Assembly: GCF_003046315.1 (NCBI RefSeq)
Contig: NZ_PZZP01000001.1
Coordinates: 1,426,001-1,490,000 of the forward strand
Direction: 5' to 3'
Source: Desmospora activa DSM 45169
GTDB taxonomy: Bacteria; Bacillota; Bacilli; Thermoactinomycetales; DSM-45169
DNA length: 64,000 nt
In this document: positions 50,771 to 60,391 of the stretch, piece by piece
Position numbering within the stretch: the first letter of the stretch is position 1
Layout: each line of letters begins with the position of its first letter
Notes under the pieces: model-generated
Told to the model about the DNA's origin: nothing
Databases searched by the model: none
What the model saw: only the letters and a program-made list of their open reading frames with translations
Position numbers and translations under genes: made by a program

Positions 50771-53362
50771 TTACTCCCCTCCCGTCCCCTTTAGCTTACG
50801 CTGTAGCTCATGCAGAAACTGGACCGACTCCAACGGTGTCCGACTCAAGAGATCCCATTCCTGCAGACGGTGCAACACCTCCTCCTCTTCCGGTCTCACC
50901 TTGGCCTGCGGCTCCGCATACTGAAACAAATCCAACTGCTCTGCAGCCGCCGTCTGTGAACGGGCTTCCAGTGACTCCAATACCACCTGGGCTCGTGCAA
51001 TCACCTGTGGCGGCATTCCCGCCAATTGGGCGACATGAATGCCATAGCTCTTATCCGCCCCTCCGGCTTCCATCCGGTGCAGAAATACCACTTCCCCATC
51101 CTTCTCCACACAGCGGGCATGTAGATTGACGACACGGGGATAATCTTCCGCTAAACGGGTCAGCTCGTGATAATGCGTGGAAAAGAGCGTTTGTGCCCCG
51201 ACTCGTTCATGCAGATACTCCACAATCGCCTGAGCCAACGCCATCCCGTCATAGGTGGAGGTTCCCCGCCCTACCTCATCCAGCAGAATCAAACTACGGG
51301 GGGTCGCTTGAGCCAAGGCAAGACGGGTTTCATCCATCTCCACCATAAACGTGCTCCGCCCTCCCACCAGATCGTCCGCCGCACCAATTCGGGTAAAAAT
51401 CCGGTCGACAACCCCCACTTCAGCTTGGTCAGCGGGAACAAAACAGCCGATCTGAGCCAACAGCGTAATTAAGGCAACCTGGCGCATATAGGTGCTTTTA
51501 CCCGCCATGTTGGGGCCGGTGATCAACAGAATTTGCCCGGCCTCCCCGCCGATTGCCGTATCATTGGCGACAAACATCCCTTCTTCCAGCGCTGCTTCCA
51601 CCACCGGATGACGACCATTTTTGACGGATATACCAGGAGTTCCCAATATGTCGGGACGTACATAGCGATAACGCTCAGACACCACCGCAAACCCATGCAA
51701 AACATCCAAACGGGCCACTTGATCAGCCAGACGCTGCATACGGGGAATCGCACCGGCGATGCTTTCACGAACTTGGCTAAACAGCTGGTACTCCAGCTCC
51801 ACCGAGCGCTCCTCCGCCTCCAGGATGGCACGTTCCTTCTCCTTTAATGCCGCTGTAACAAACCGCTCCGCATTGGCAAGGGTCTGTTTGCGCTGATACC
51901 GTCCCTCTGGTAGATGGCGAAGATTGGCTTTGGTCACCTCGATATAGTAGCCAAACACCTTGTTGAAACCCACTTTAAGCGACTTGATGCCAGTCGCCTC
52001 CCGTTCCCGTTGCTGCAGGCGGGCAATCCACTCTCGCCCCTCCCGTTGCACGGTGCGCAAGGCATCCAGCTCGTCATTAAACCCTTCCTTCAATAGATTC
52101 CCTTCTTTTACCGACACCGGCGGCTCCTCCGCCACCGACCGCTCAACCAGCTCCCTTACATCCTGGCACAGATCCATCTCCTGCGCCAAGCGAACCAAGG
52201 AGTCATCACCTGCCTCCAGCAATAGCTGCTGTAGTGACGGTAGCGCTTCCAGCGAGCGGCGCAACGCCTGCAAATCCCGTCCATTAGCGGAACCGTAGGC
52301 AATTCGAGCGGAGAGTCGCTCTAGATCGTATACCTCTTTGAGGCGGTCCCTCACTTCCTCCAACAAAATAGGATTCTGCAACAATGCCGTCACTGCACTC
52401 TGCCGTTCTCGGATCGCATCGACATCTAACAGTGGCTTGTCCAGCCATTTTTTTAAGAGACGGCTGCCCATCGCCGTCGCCGTACGATCCAGCAACCCTA
52501 ACAACGACCCTTTTCGCTTGCCGTCCTTCAAGGAAGCTGTCAATTCCAATGTCTGCCGTGCTGCGGGGTCCAATACCATAAAATGTTGTGCATCATATCG
52601 TTCAATCCGGTTGAGATGCGTAAGCGACCGCTTCTGCGTTTGCCGCAGATACGAGAGCAACAAACCCGCCGCTTCCAATATGTAGGGAGAAGACCAAACA
52701 TCCTCATGACCCGGGAATTGTTCTGACAACACTCGTCCCAACGATTCGGGCTCCGTCATCTCTCCCGCTGGCACCGTTGTGACCAATGTGCCCAGCCGAC
52801 GTCTCAACTCACGGGGAGAAGGAAATTCCTCTCCTGCGCGCATCACGACTTCCTTCGGCTGAAAAGCTGCTAATTCATCAATGATCGCATCTTCTCCCCC
52901 TCGCAACTCCGTCACATAAAACTCGCCCGTGGATAAATCCCCGGATGCCAACGCCCAACGCTGATCGCGACGGATAAAAGCGGCCAGGAAATTATTTTCC
53001 CGTTCCAATAACATTTTCTCTTCCATCACCGTACCGGGGGTAACCACCCGCACCACTTCCCGCTTAACCACCCCTTTGGCGGTAGCGGGGTCCTCCACTT
53101 GTTCACAAATCGCCACTTTATACCCTTTTTCAATCAGCCGAGCGATATAAACCCCTGCGGAATGAAAGGGGACCCCGCACATCGGGATCCGCTCGTCACC
53201 CCCGTCCCTGCTGGTCAGGGTAATCTCCAATTCTTTGGCCGCCTTTTCGGCATCCTCGAAAAACATTTCATAAAAGTCACCGAGACGAAAAAATAAAAAG
53301 GCATCGGGAACTTCTGCCTTGATCGATAGATACTGCCGTATCATCGGAGTATGTTTGGCCAC
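50771..53362 (-). CDS. mutS: DNA mismatch recognition protein MutS
   Basis: 863 residues. Mismatch-binding FFRLGDFYEMF near residue 25, connector and lever domains, then Walker A LLITGPNMAGKSTYMRQ, Walker B ILLDEVGRGTSTYDG and FSTHYHEL. A C-terminal short motif DLFQYAE could contact the clamp. GTG 53362 follows GGAGGG. Works with MutL next door. Confidence 0.97.
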   Translation of the reverse strand: MAKHTPMIRQYLSIKAEVPDAFLFFRLGDFYEMFFEDAEKAAKELEITLTSRDGGDERIPMCGVPFHSAGVYIARLIEKGYKVAICEQVEDPATAKGVVKREVVRVVTPGTVMEEKMLLERENNFLAAFIRRDQRWALASGDLSTGEFYVTELRGGEDAIIDELAAFQPKEVVMRAGEEFPSPRELRRRLGTLVTTVPAGEMTEPESLGRVLSEQFPGHEDVWSSPYILEAAGLLLSYLRQTQKRSLTHLNRIERYDAQHFMVLDPAARQTLELTASLKDGKRKGSLLGLLDRTATAMGSRLLKKWLDKPLLDVDAIRERQSAVTALLQNPILLEEVRDRLKEVYDLERLSARIAYGSANGRDLQALRRSLEALPSLQQLLLEAGDDSLVRLAQEMDLCQDVRELVERSVAEEPPVSVKEGNLLKEGFNDELDALRTVQREGREWIARLQQREREATGIKSLKVGFNKVFGYYIEVTKANLRHLPEGRYQRKQTLANAERFVTAALKEKERAILEAEERSVELEYQLFSQVRESIAGAIPRMQRLADQVARLDVLHGFAVVSERYRYVRPDILGTPGISVKNGRHPVVEAALEEGMFVANDTAIGGEAGQILLITGPNMAGKSTYMRQVALITLLAQIGCFVPADQAEVGVVDRIFTRIGAADDLVGGRSTFMVEMDETRLALAQATPRSLILLDEVGRGTSTYDGMALAQAIVEYLHERVGAQTLFSTHYHELTRLAEDYPRVVNLHARCVEKDGEVVFLHRMEAGGADKSYGIHVAQLAGMPPQVIARAQVVLESLEARSQTAAAEQLDLFQYAEPQAKVRPEEEEVLHRLQEWDLLSRTPLESVQFLHELQRKLKGTGGE

Positions 53363-53471
53363 CGCTCAGACCCTCCGAAATTGTGAATTTGAACTGATTT
53401 TTATTTTACCACGCCCCTGAGAGCGGAACAACCGATCACCGGCTAAATCATGGGGGTAAATCAAAGCCCCC

Positions 53472-54848
53472 TCACTTTTGATACGGGGGCAGCTTCCAGC
53501 GCTTACGGATATCCTCTTTTTCATTCCAGGTAATGCCGGAGACGATCATCTGGTAAAAACGATCCAAATCTTTCTCATACCATGCGTATTCCTTTAGCGA
53601 TCGTAACGACTCCCATAACACCTTCACCCTCTCCCGCACCTTTTTTTTCTCTCCACGATAATAAGCTTGTTGTAACTTGCGATCATACCAATCATCAAGG
53701 GGCAAATGCGGATAGCGGGCAGCGATCAATTTGGCGGCGGCCAGCGATCCCTTGGTTAAAGTAGGTGAAATCAACCAACTGGGAAGGGTACGATATTCAA
53801 ACCCACCATGAAACTGCAAGCGGTAATCACCGAGAAAACCGTAGCGTGGACGACGTTGTACCCCGTTTCCATCCTCAGCCAGCATCAAGGGCAAAGCCAG
53901 ATAAAGGTCTAAGGCCCGCAACAGCTGAAAAGTAAGCAATATTCCGCTAAAATGAATATGGCCACCCAGAGGATACTTCGGATGGGGCAATGCTCCGGCC
54001 AGCCATTCCACCTGTTTGTTGTTCACCCGCCGTGATGCCGTCATCATGTCCTTATACATGCGAAGCACCAATTGACGCGGATCTTTATTAGGCTTGGGAC
54101 GTAACTCCACTAACGGTTTAATCGATCGATTTTGTCCATGCCAAATAGCGTCACATCCCACACTACCATACCGTGGAAAATAATCGGATGCCATGACAAG
54201 CGTACCATTACTCTTCTGCATGATAAACTCAGGATCGGCCCCCAGCATCACTTGATCTAGAGAAGCCCATAACCGGGGGAGGCGCTTTATATACAGTTGA
54301 ACCGCCTCCGCCAGTTGCACACCCATCTCTCGATTGATGCGTGGACCGGGGGCTACATCCACCACCACGATCTGATTACCAGGCTGGATACCGATTTTAG
54401 CAACACCGTAATCCAAGCCCAGAGAATAAAAGGCACGGATCGCCATCGCTTTTACCTTGCGCACTTCCCGTGACTGATCTTCTGTTGATACCCGCTGAAA
54501 CGTCGGCTTGCCGCCTCCCCCCGATAACCAGACAGGGGAGGTTTTGGAGCGGTATAGGAGTAGCGCCTGTGTCTGAAAGACCGGAACCACATATAAGCGC
54601 AACACAGTCGCCTGGGATGCGGCAACCGTGAGTCCATGCAATTTCCAGATCTCTTTTTTCCACTCACTAGATTGAGCGCTTTCGACCTGTTGTGTATGAT
54701 TGAGCCCCAGCATAGAAGAAACGTAAAGGGGATCTCCATTCCAGCGAAGATGAATGGAGGAAGCCAGGTGATTGCGAGAGGTTGTGGCGGTCCCTAAAAG
54801 CCTTGTTTCCACATCATCCCGGCCACACTCAAGCAGGAGCGGTTTCAT
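53472..54848 (-). CDS. Putative amidoligase (COOH-NH2 ligase type 2) fused to an ATP-grasp-like N-half
   Basis: 458 residues. The N-terminal ~200 residues end in RAFYSLGLDYGVAKIGIQPGNQIVVVDVAPGPR, the shape of an ATP-grasp C-terminal strand set as in YheC/YheD spore proteins. From ~200 the COOH-NH2 ligase type 2 pattern starts: MLGADPEFIM, PRYGSVGCDAIWH, LVELRPKP, LGGHIHFSG, FEYRTLPSWL. Such amidoligases form peptide or isopeptide bonds. It lies between mutS and cotE, where Bacillus has nothing. ATG 54848 has GAAGGGG upstream. A spore-coat crosslinking or peptide-tagging role is inference. Confidence 0.75.
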   Translation of the reverse strand: MKPLLLECGRDDVETRLLGTATTSRNHLASSIHLRWNGDPLYVSSMLGLNHTQQVESAQSSEWKKEIWKLHGLTVAASQATVLRLYVVPVFQTQALLLYRSKTSPVWLSGGGGKPTFQRVSTEDQSREVRKVKAMAIRAFYSLGLDYGVAKIGIQPGNQIVVVDVAPGPRINREMGVQLAEAVQLYIKRLPRLWASLDQVMLGADPEFIMQKSNGTLVMASDYFPRYGSVGCDAIWHGQNRSIKPLVELRPKPNKDPRQLVLRMYKDMMTASRRVNNKQVEWLAGALPHPKYPLGGHIHFSGILLTFQLLRALDLYLALPLMLAEDGNGVQRRPRYGFLGDYRLQFHGGFEYRTLPSWLISPTLTKGSLAAAKLIAARYPHLPLDDWYDRKLQQAYYRGEKKKVRERVKVLWESLRSLKEYAWYEKDLDRFYQMIVSGITWNEKEDIRKRWKLPPYQK

Positions 54849-54930
54849 ATCCCTTCCCCTTTCCCGTCTTTTCTGTATTTAGTCCCTTGTTATGTTATGA
54901 ATGGCACCTTCAAGTGGTTAGCGGGAAAAA

Positions 54931-54952
54931 GAAAAAGGAGGCACCTGCCTCC
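54931..54952 (-). terminator. cotE terminator
   Basis: GGAGGCA/TGCCTCC with a 2-nt loop (54937-54952), followed on the - strand by TTTTTC, 24 bp past the cotE stop. Confidence 0.75.
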
Positions 54953-54975
54953 TCGGCTGCTGTGTTCCGCTGTGA

Positions 54976-55548
54976 TCAATCGTTAAGATCGTCGATAACC
55001 AGATCGGGATCCAGATCTTCAAAATCTGCAGTCGCCTCTGTAGCGGAACTATCCAGCCCTTTGTCATCCCAGTCATCCAGTTCACCGGGTGCAACCAGGA
55101 CATTTACCTTGGTTTCCCCAACCATTTCCACGTAATACTCCCGCTCCACCCGTACCAGGACAGATCCATCACCCGCCATGGTAGCCTCGATGCAATTGGG
55201 GGATTGGGTGGAGACAGCACTCACTTCTGTGGTACCAACCCGTGCATTGCTGTCATAAAAGCTGAGCGGAACCTGATCCACAAAACGAACCGTCTGATTG
55301 GACACCTCTGTCTTTGTGTTCTGATTAAAAGAGTACCAGATGTTGATATCGTAGCTTCCCAACACCTCAATCGTATCGCCCACCCGGTTGGCTTCATATT
55401 GATGGTTAATGATCCAGCAGCCCAGGATGCTGGAAATATTGTCCGGGGGTTGAATGGAGTGCGTCGCTTGGGAAAACTTACGACCCTTGCCGGTAACCGC
55501 TTTGGTGATAATTTGCCGGCTTTGCATGCCGCTCTCTGTGTTGGACAC
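54976..55548 (-). CDS. cotE: Outer spore coat morphogenetic protein CotE
   Basis: 190 residues, against 181 in B. subtilis. QIITKAVTGKGRKFSQATHSI, SSILGCWIINHQYEA, VEVxGxYDINIWYSFNQNTKTEV and an acidic, Asp-rich tail match CotE through its length. CotE organises the outer coat around the inner coat during sporulation. GTG 55548 is 7 nt behind GGAGGAGG; the open frame runs 45 codons further upstream through a GC-rich stretch that is not CotE-like. The ricA-cotE-mutS order is that of Bacillus. Confidence 0.93.
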   Translation of the reverse strand: MSNTESGMQSRQIITKAVTGKGRKFSQATHSIQPPDNISSILGCWIINHQYEANRVGDTIEVLGSYDINIWYSFNQNTKTEVSNQTVRFVDQVPLSFYDSNARVGTTEVSAVSTQSPNCIEATMAGDGSVLVRVEREYYVEMVGETKVNVLVAPGELDDWDDKGLDSSATEATADFEDLDPDLVIDDLND

Positions 55549-55770
55549 GATGCTCCCTCCTCCAAACCAATCGTTCCATACATTTGTATGCAGGGCGGGA
55601 GTCCTGGGTGCCAAAAACCCCGCTCTCTTTTCCGCAGGGGCCCGCACGGGCGGCCGGTCGCCGGGCGGGGGCAAAGCGCCCATCCCCTTCCAAGTCTATG
55701 CAAGAAAAGTGATGGGCGTTCACATAAAATAGTGATTCTCACCTAAAAACCTCAAGATTGATTGTGGCGG
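55549..55770. other. cotE upstream region
   Basis: On the - strand GCATACAAATG (near 55578-55590) resembles a sigma-E -10 (CATACAnT) about 30 bp before the cotE start, inside the near-palindrome CATACATTTGTATG. No good -35 is seen. Bases 55615-55690 are unusually GC-rich with several short inverted repeats. No gene. Confidence 0.4.
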
Positions 55771-55801
55771 CAAAAAAATAATCCCGACACGAAGTCGGGA
55801 T
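55771..55801 (-). terminator. Terminator after ricA
   Basis: ATCCCGAC/GTCGGGAT with a 5-nt loop (55781-55801), followed on the - strand by TATTTTTTTG. It separates the miaB-ricA unit from cotE. Confidence 0.82.
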
Positions 55802-55910
55802 AAGGCGCTGGTTGGGGTCGAAGGAATAATTCGGACAGACCTTCATCGTTGAAAGAGAAAAGGGCGGAGACGGACCCACTTTATCATCAATTTCGGCTAT
55901 AGATGCTTAC

Positions 55911-56333
55911 TCAGCTACAGCCACAGGGACCACCGCTGCCACAGCCGCCTCCACCGGGGTCCTGTCCCACTTCAACATCCAAACGGGTGGAGACGGAATC
56001 GGCAACAACTCGCTGCAAGGTCTGTAATAACTCATTCATTTCCACTTGCGATTGTTGATACTCCCGTACGATCGGCAAATGGTCCAACTCATGGTGAATC
56101 TGTTCCAACTCTTGTTCCAACTGCCGGATATACGCCGTTTTCTCGTAATGCTTGGCATGCACCAACTCTTTTTGTTTGCGTTTGATCGTCTCAATCAATT
56201 CCGTTACACGGCGACTGCTTTCCACTTGCTCCTCCGCTAGGCGAAAGCGTTGGATCTCCGCAGTGAGCGCCAGACGGCGTCCCAAGTTATGCGCCAGTGC
56301 CAGCACCGGATGGCCGGGTTCGATCGCCGCCAT
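55911..56333 (-). CDS. ricA: RicA (YmcA), YlbF-family regulator
   Basis: 140 residues, helical YlbF/YmcA fold: HNLGRRLALTAEIQRFRLAEEQV, KRKQKELVHAKHYEKTAYIRQLEQELEQIHHELDHLPIVREYQQSQVEMNELLQ. The tail GGGGCGSGGPCGCS has three cysteines, fitting the Fe-S-bearing RicA-RicF-RicT complex that works with RNase Y in Bacillus. ATG 56333 directly follows the miaB stop. The Gly/Cys tail is richer than in B. subtilis. Confidence 0.9.
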   Translation of the reverse strand: MAAIEPGHPVLALAHNLGRRLALTAEIQRFRLAEEQVESSRRVTELIETIKRKQKELVHAKHYEKTAYIRQLEQELEQIHHELDHLPIVREYQQSQVEMNELLQTLQRVVADSVSTRLDVEVGQDPGGGGCGSGGPCGCS

Positions 56334-56334
56334 C

Positions 56335-57807
56335 TTAGCTACCCACCTGACGGGAATCGACTTTGTCCACCCATTCCCCTTTTAATGTCCAGGTGAGGGG
56401 TTCATCGATGCGGACATGAACAAATTGACCGATCAAGTGCTTAGGCCCACGGAAATTGACCAATTTATTGGTACGGGTGCGTCCGGATAGAATCTCGGGA
56501 TTCTTCTTGCTCTCCCCTTCTACCAATACTTCCACCGTCCGACCACGCAATGCCTCATTTTTCTTGCGGCTGATTTCATCTTGCAGTTGATTGAGTCGAT
56601 GCAGACGCTCCTTCTTCACTTCCATCGATACATCGTCCTTCATCTTAGCAGCCGGTGTCCCTTCCCGGGGAGAATAAATAAATGTAAAGGCAGAATCATA
56701 TTCCACTTCCTTCATCAGCGAGAGTGTCTCCTCAAACTGCTCCTCCGTCTCCCCAGGGAACCCGACGATAATATCCGTGGTCAACACTACATCGGGGATG
56801 GCCTTTTTAATTTTGCGCACCAATTCCAGATAGTGTTCACGGGTATATTTACGAGCCATGATTTTAAGGATAGCGCTGTTGCCCGATTGTGCCGGAAGAT
56901 GAATGTGTTCCACTAGATTACCCCGCTTAGCCAGCACTTCAATCAAGTGATCATCAAAATCGCGGGGATGACTGGTAGTAAAGCGAACACGGGGAATCCC
57001 GATTTGGCGCACATCATCCATCAGATCGGCAAACGTATAGTCATGATCGGTAAAGTCTTTGCCATATGCGTTAACATTCTGGCCGAGCAGGGTTACTTCT
57101 TGATAACCTTTGCGGGCCAGCTCGCGAATCTCGGCCAATACATCCACCGGTCGGCGACTGCGCTCTTTTCCGCGAGTATAAGGCACAATGCAATAGGTGC
57201 AAAACTTATCACACCCATACATGATGTTTACCCATGCTTTTAAGCCGTCTTCCCTCACTTTGGGCAGATTTTCAACAATATCGCCCTCTTTGGACCAGAC
57301 TTCCACCACCATCTCCTTGCTGAACAACGCTTCTCGCAACAAGTGTGGCAGACGGTGGATATTGTGCGTACCAAAGATTAAATCCACCTGCTGATGTTTT
57401 TGCAAAATGCGATTAACTACTGATTCTTCCTGGGACATACAACCGCATACCCCGAGGATTAACTCCGGTTTTTCCGTCTTTAGCGTCTTGAGGCGACCAA
57501 TCTCCCCAAACACCTTATCCTCAGCGTTTTCCCGGATGGCACAGGTATTGATCAGGATAACCGCTGCATCTTCTTCCGATTCTGTCATCGTATATCCCAT
57601 TAACTCCAGCATACCGGCCATCGTTTCACTGTCGTGAACATTCATCTGGCAACCGTACGTTTTGATCATATATCGCTTGCCTTCGCCGATACCCCGCATC
57701 TCCTGCGGGATTTGATCAAACTGAAGAACAGAGATCTCTTCTTTGCCACGCTTCTTTGCCGCTTTTAAATCCGGCGGCTGAAAATAGCGAGCCATTTTTT
57801 CATCCAT
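56335..57807 (-). CDS. miaB: tRNA-2-methylthio-N6-dimethylallyladenosine synthase
   Basis: 490 residues. UPF0004 domain with [23 protein letters not shown] and GVCGCMSQ (second Fe-S cluster); radical [19 protein letters not shown]-terminal TRAM domain. It adds methylthio to the base made by MiaA. The ~60 residue N-terminal extension is normal for Bacillales. ATG 57807 follows AAAGGTG. Confidence 0.96.
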   Translation of the reverse strand: MDEKMARYFQPPDLKAAKKRGKEEISVLQFDQIPQEMRGIGEGKRYMIKTYGCQMNVHDSETMAGMLELMGYTMTESEEDAAVILINTCAIRENAEDKVFGEIGRLKTLKTEKPELILGVCGCMSQEESVVNRILQKHQQVDLIFGTHNIHRLPHLLREALFSKEMVVEVWSKEGDIVENLPKVREDGLKAWVNIMYGCDKFCTYCIVPYTRGKERSRRPVDVLAEIRELARKGYQEVTLLGQNVNAYGKDFTDHDYTFADLMDDVRQIGIPRVRFTTSHPRDFDDHLIEVLAKRGNLVEHIHLPAQSGNSAILKIMARKYTREHYLELVRKIKKAIPDVVLTTDIIVGFPGETEEQFEETLSLMKEVEYDSAFTFIYSPREGTPAAKMKDDVSMEVKKERLHRLNQLQDEISRKKNEALRGRTVEVLVEGESKKNPEILSGRTRTNKLVNFRGPKHLIGQFVHVRIDEPLTWTLKGEWVDKVDSRQVGS

Positions 57808-57894
57808 CTATACTCAACACCTTTCTACTAGGGTGTTTCGATCTGCCTTTGCAATTTATATATTATACCTGATTTGGATCGGATCATCAAATAA

Positions 57895-57931
57895 CAAAAC
57901 CCTTCTCCCACCATCGTGAGCGAAGGGTATA
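57895..57931 (-). terminator. kbl terminator
   Basis: ACCCTTC/GAAGGGT with inner pairs CTCAC/GTGGGAG (57899-57928); TTTTG follows on the - strand. Confidence 0.78.
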
Positions 57932-57937
57932 CCTGTT

Positions 57938-59113
57938 TTATATAATCCCCAACTTCTGCCCTGCGCGTCCGAAAGCTTCCAGGGCTTGTTCCAGCTCTTT
58001 CTTACTGTGAGCCGCCGTCACAATCGTACGCACCCGTGCCTGATTCCGTGGGACCGTGGGAAAGACGATTCCTTGGGCATATACGCCTTCTTCTATCAAT
58101 TCATCGGACAACTTCATCGCCAAGGCGTCGTTGCCGACAATCACCGGTGTAATCGGGGTTCCGCTCTTACCCGTATTAAAGCCGAGCCGGGTTAAGCCAT
58201 CCTTGAAGAAACGCGTATTCTCCCACAGGCGATCGATTAATTCTGGCTCTTCCAGCAATACGTCAATCGCTTCACTACAAGCAGCCGTCACCGCCGGCGG
58301 GTGAGAAGTGCTAAAGAGAAACGGTCGAGCGCGATGAATCAGATAATCTCGCAAAACCTGAGGACCGGCGACATACCCACCTAAGACGCCGATTGCTTTG
58401 GAAAGCGTCCCGACTTGGATATGGACGCGACCATGAAGGCCAAAGTGATCCACCGTACCGCGTCCGTTTTTCCCCATCACACCACTGGCATGGGCATCAT
58501 CCACCATCACAATGGCATCATATTGCTCACACAGCTCGACGATATCCGGCAACGGGGCAACATCCCCATCCATACTGAATACGCCGTCGGTAACCACCAA
58601 GCGACGCCGCGCCGTCTGCGTCTCTTCCAGCGCTTTCTTCAAATCGTCCATATCTGCATGTTGATAAATACGGCGGCCCGCTTTCGTCAGCCGAATTCCA
58701 TCGATGATACTGGCATGGTTGAGGGCGTCACTGATCACCACATCCTCATCTGTCAAGATCGTGCCCAACACCCCTACATTGGCGGTAAATCCGGACTGAA
58801 ACACCAAGGCTGCTTCTGTGTGCTTAAAATCGGCCAGCTTTTTTTCAAAAGCTTCATGCATAGAAAAAGTGCCGGCGATGGTACGTACAGAACCGGTCCC
58901 TGCACCATAAACGTTAATAGCCTCTAGTGCAGCTTCTTTTAGACGGGGATGGGTAGTTAAGCCCAGATAGTTGTTGGAGGAAAGTTGAATTAATTTCCGT
59001 CCACCGATTTTTACCGTCGATTCCTGGTCGGATTCCAACTCGGTCAAGGGTCGAAAAACGCCGTTTTCTTGCCATTCGCGAATCTCTTCTTCCAAATGTT
59101 CAAACCCCTTCAT
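57938..59113 (-). CDS. kbl: Glycine C-acetyltransferase (KBL)
   Basis: 391 residues, alpha-oxoamine synthase family: SSNNYLGLTTHPRLKEAA, GSVRTIAGT, VDDAHASGVMGKNGRGTVDHF, and GTLSKAIGVLGGYVAG with the PLP Lys. It splits 2-amino-3-ketobutyrate with CoA to glycine and acetyl-CoA, the step after Tdh. ATG 59113 is behind GGGAGGG. Paired with tdh as usual. Confidence 0.94.
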   Translation of the reverse strand: MKGFEHLEEEIREWQENGVFRPLTELESDQESTVKIGGRKLIQLSSNNYLGLTTHPRLKEAALEAINVYGAGTGSVRTIAGTFSMHEAFEKKLADFKHTEAALVFQSGFTANVGVLGTILTDEDVVISDALNHASIIDGIRLTKAGRRIYQHADMDDLKKALEETQTARRRLVVTDGVFSMDGDVAPLPDIVELCEQYDAIVMVDDAHASGVMGKNGRGTVDHFGLHGRVHIQVGTLSKAIGVLGGYVAGPQVLRDYLIHRARPFLFSTSHPPAVTAACSEAIDVLLEEPELIDRLWENTRFFKDGLTRLGFNTGKSGTPITPVIVGNDALAMKLSDELIEEGVYAQGIVFPTVPRNQARVRTIVTAAHSKKELEQALEAFGRAGQKLGII

Positions 59114-59135
59114 GCTCTTCCCTCCCAAGATGGTA

Positions 59136-60176
59136 TCAGGGATATAATACCACTTTCCCTGATTTTCCGCTCATCATCTGTGCAAAAGCTTGTTCATAAT
59201 CTTCTAATGAAAAGCGATGGGTAATCATTGGAGTGAGATCTACCTGTCCAGAGGCAAGGAAGCCCGCCGTCTGTTGCCAGGTTTCATACATGCGGCGACC
59301 CACAATCCCATGTACCTGCGCCCCTTTAAATACAATCTCCTCTGCCACATCCAACTGCAGCGGGCGAGTGGGAAGCCCTAACATTGACACCCGTCCACCA
59401 AAGGTCAACATCGCAAACCCTTGTCGGATCGCCGTCGGATTACCCGACATCTCTAACACCACATCGACACCATAACCGGTGGTAATGGTTCGTACCTGCT
59501 CCACCGGGTCTTCTTCCCCAGAATGAACCAAGTGAGTGGCGCCCATTTTTTGTGCCAACTCCAAACGGTATTCATTGATATCCAGCGCAATCACCGCAAC
59601 TGCACCGGCGGCCTTCGCTACCGCCACTGCCATCACCCCGATCGGCCCACATCCGATCACGGCCACTGTACGACCGGCGATTGGGCCGGATAAAGCCGTA
59701 TGGACGGCATTTCCCATCGGTTCCATCGCTGAAGCCACATCCGCCGGTACTCCCGCTGGATTTTTCCATAGATTTTCCGCCGGCATCACCGCATATTCGG
59801 CGAAGCAGCCATTGCGATCCACTCCGATAATCTCCGTATTTAGGCAGACATGTGCCTCCCCGCGGCGACATTGGGGGCAGGAACCGCATACAATATGAGT
59901 CTCAGCGGAAACACGATCGCCCACCGCTACATGAGTAACTCCAATGCCCGTTTCCACCACTTCACCGGAAAACTCATGCCCAAACACATACGGAGGACGG
60001 ACACGGCCCGCTGCCCACTCATCCCAGGTGTAAATATGAACATCGGTACCACAAATCGTCGTCGCCTCTACTTTGATTAGCACTTCACCCGGTCCTGGTT
60101 CTGGAATCGGCACTTCCCGCAATTCCGCCCCAAAACCGGCGCAGTGTTTCACCAGTGCACGCATGGTTCCACCCAC
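59136..60176 (-). CDS. tdh: L-threonine 3-dehydrogenase
   Basis: 346 residues, zinc MDR family: ATTICGTDVHIYTWDEWAAGR (catalytic Cys), GHEFSGEV, structural zinc CGSCPQCRRGEAHVC, NAD site VIGCGPIGVMAVAVAKAAG. It oxidises threonine to 2-amino-3-ketobutyrate. GTG 60176 is about 10 nt behind AGGAGGG; ATG 60164 with GGTGG is also possible. Confidence 0.94.
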   Translation of the reverse strand: MGGTMRALVKHCAGFGAELREVPIPEPGPGEVLIKVEATTICGTDVHIYTWDEWAAGRVRPPYVFGHEFSGEVVETGIGVTHVAVGDRVSAETHIVCGSCPQCRRGEAHVCLNTEIIGVDRNGCFAEYAVMPAENLWKNPAGVPADVASAMEPMGNAVHTALSGPIAGRTVAVIGCGPIGVMAVAVAKAAGAVAVIALDINEYRLELAQKMGATHLVHSGEEDPVEQVRTITTGYGVDVVLEMSGNPTAIRQGFAMLTFGGRVSMLGLPTRPLQLDVAEEIVFKGAQVHGIVGRRMYETWQQTAGFLASGQVDLTPMITHRFSLEDYEQAFAQMMSGKSGKVVLYP

Positions 60177-60391
60177 AGCGGACACTCCCTCCTAAGCACG
60201 ATTCATACAACTCTTTATAAATACCGCCTTTATTATAACACCTCAATTAGTATTAGGTAAGATGTACGACCAGAATAGACATTAGACTCATTTTCGCTGC
60301 AATGGTGGCCTTTAAATTGACAGAGGAGAGGCAGAGGAGATACCATTTCGTTAGATTATTTTGTCGAAATCAATACTGGGAGGTTGATCAA

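Noticed and set aside
55549-55683. N-terminal extension of CotE
   Set aside because: A strong GGAGGAGG precedes GTG 55548, and the extension is GC-driven, Pro/Arg-rich sequence not found in CotE.
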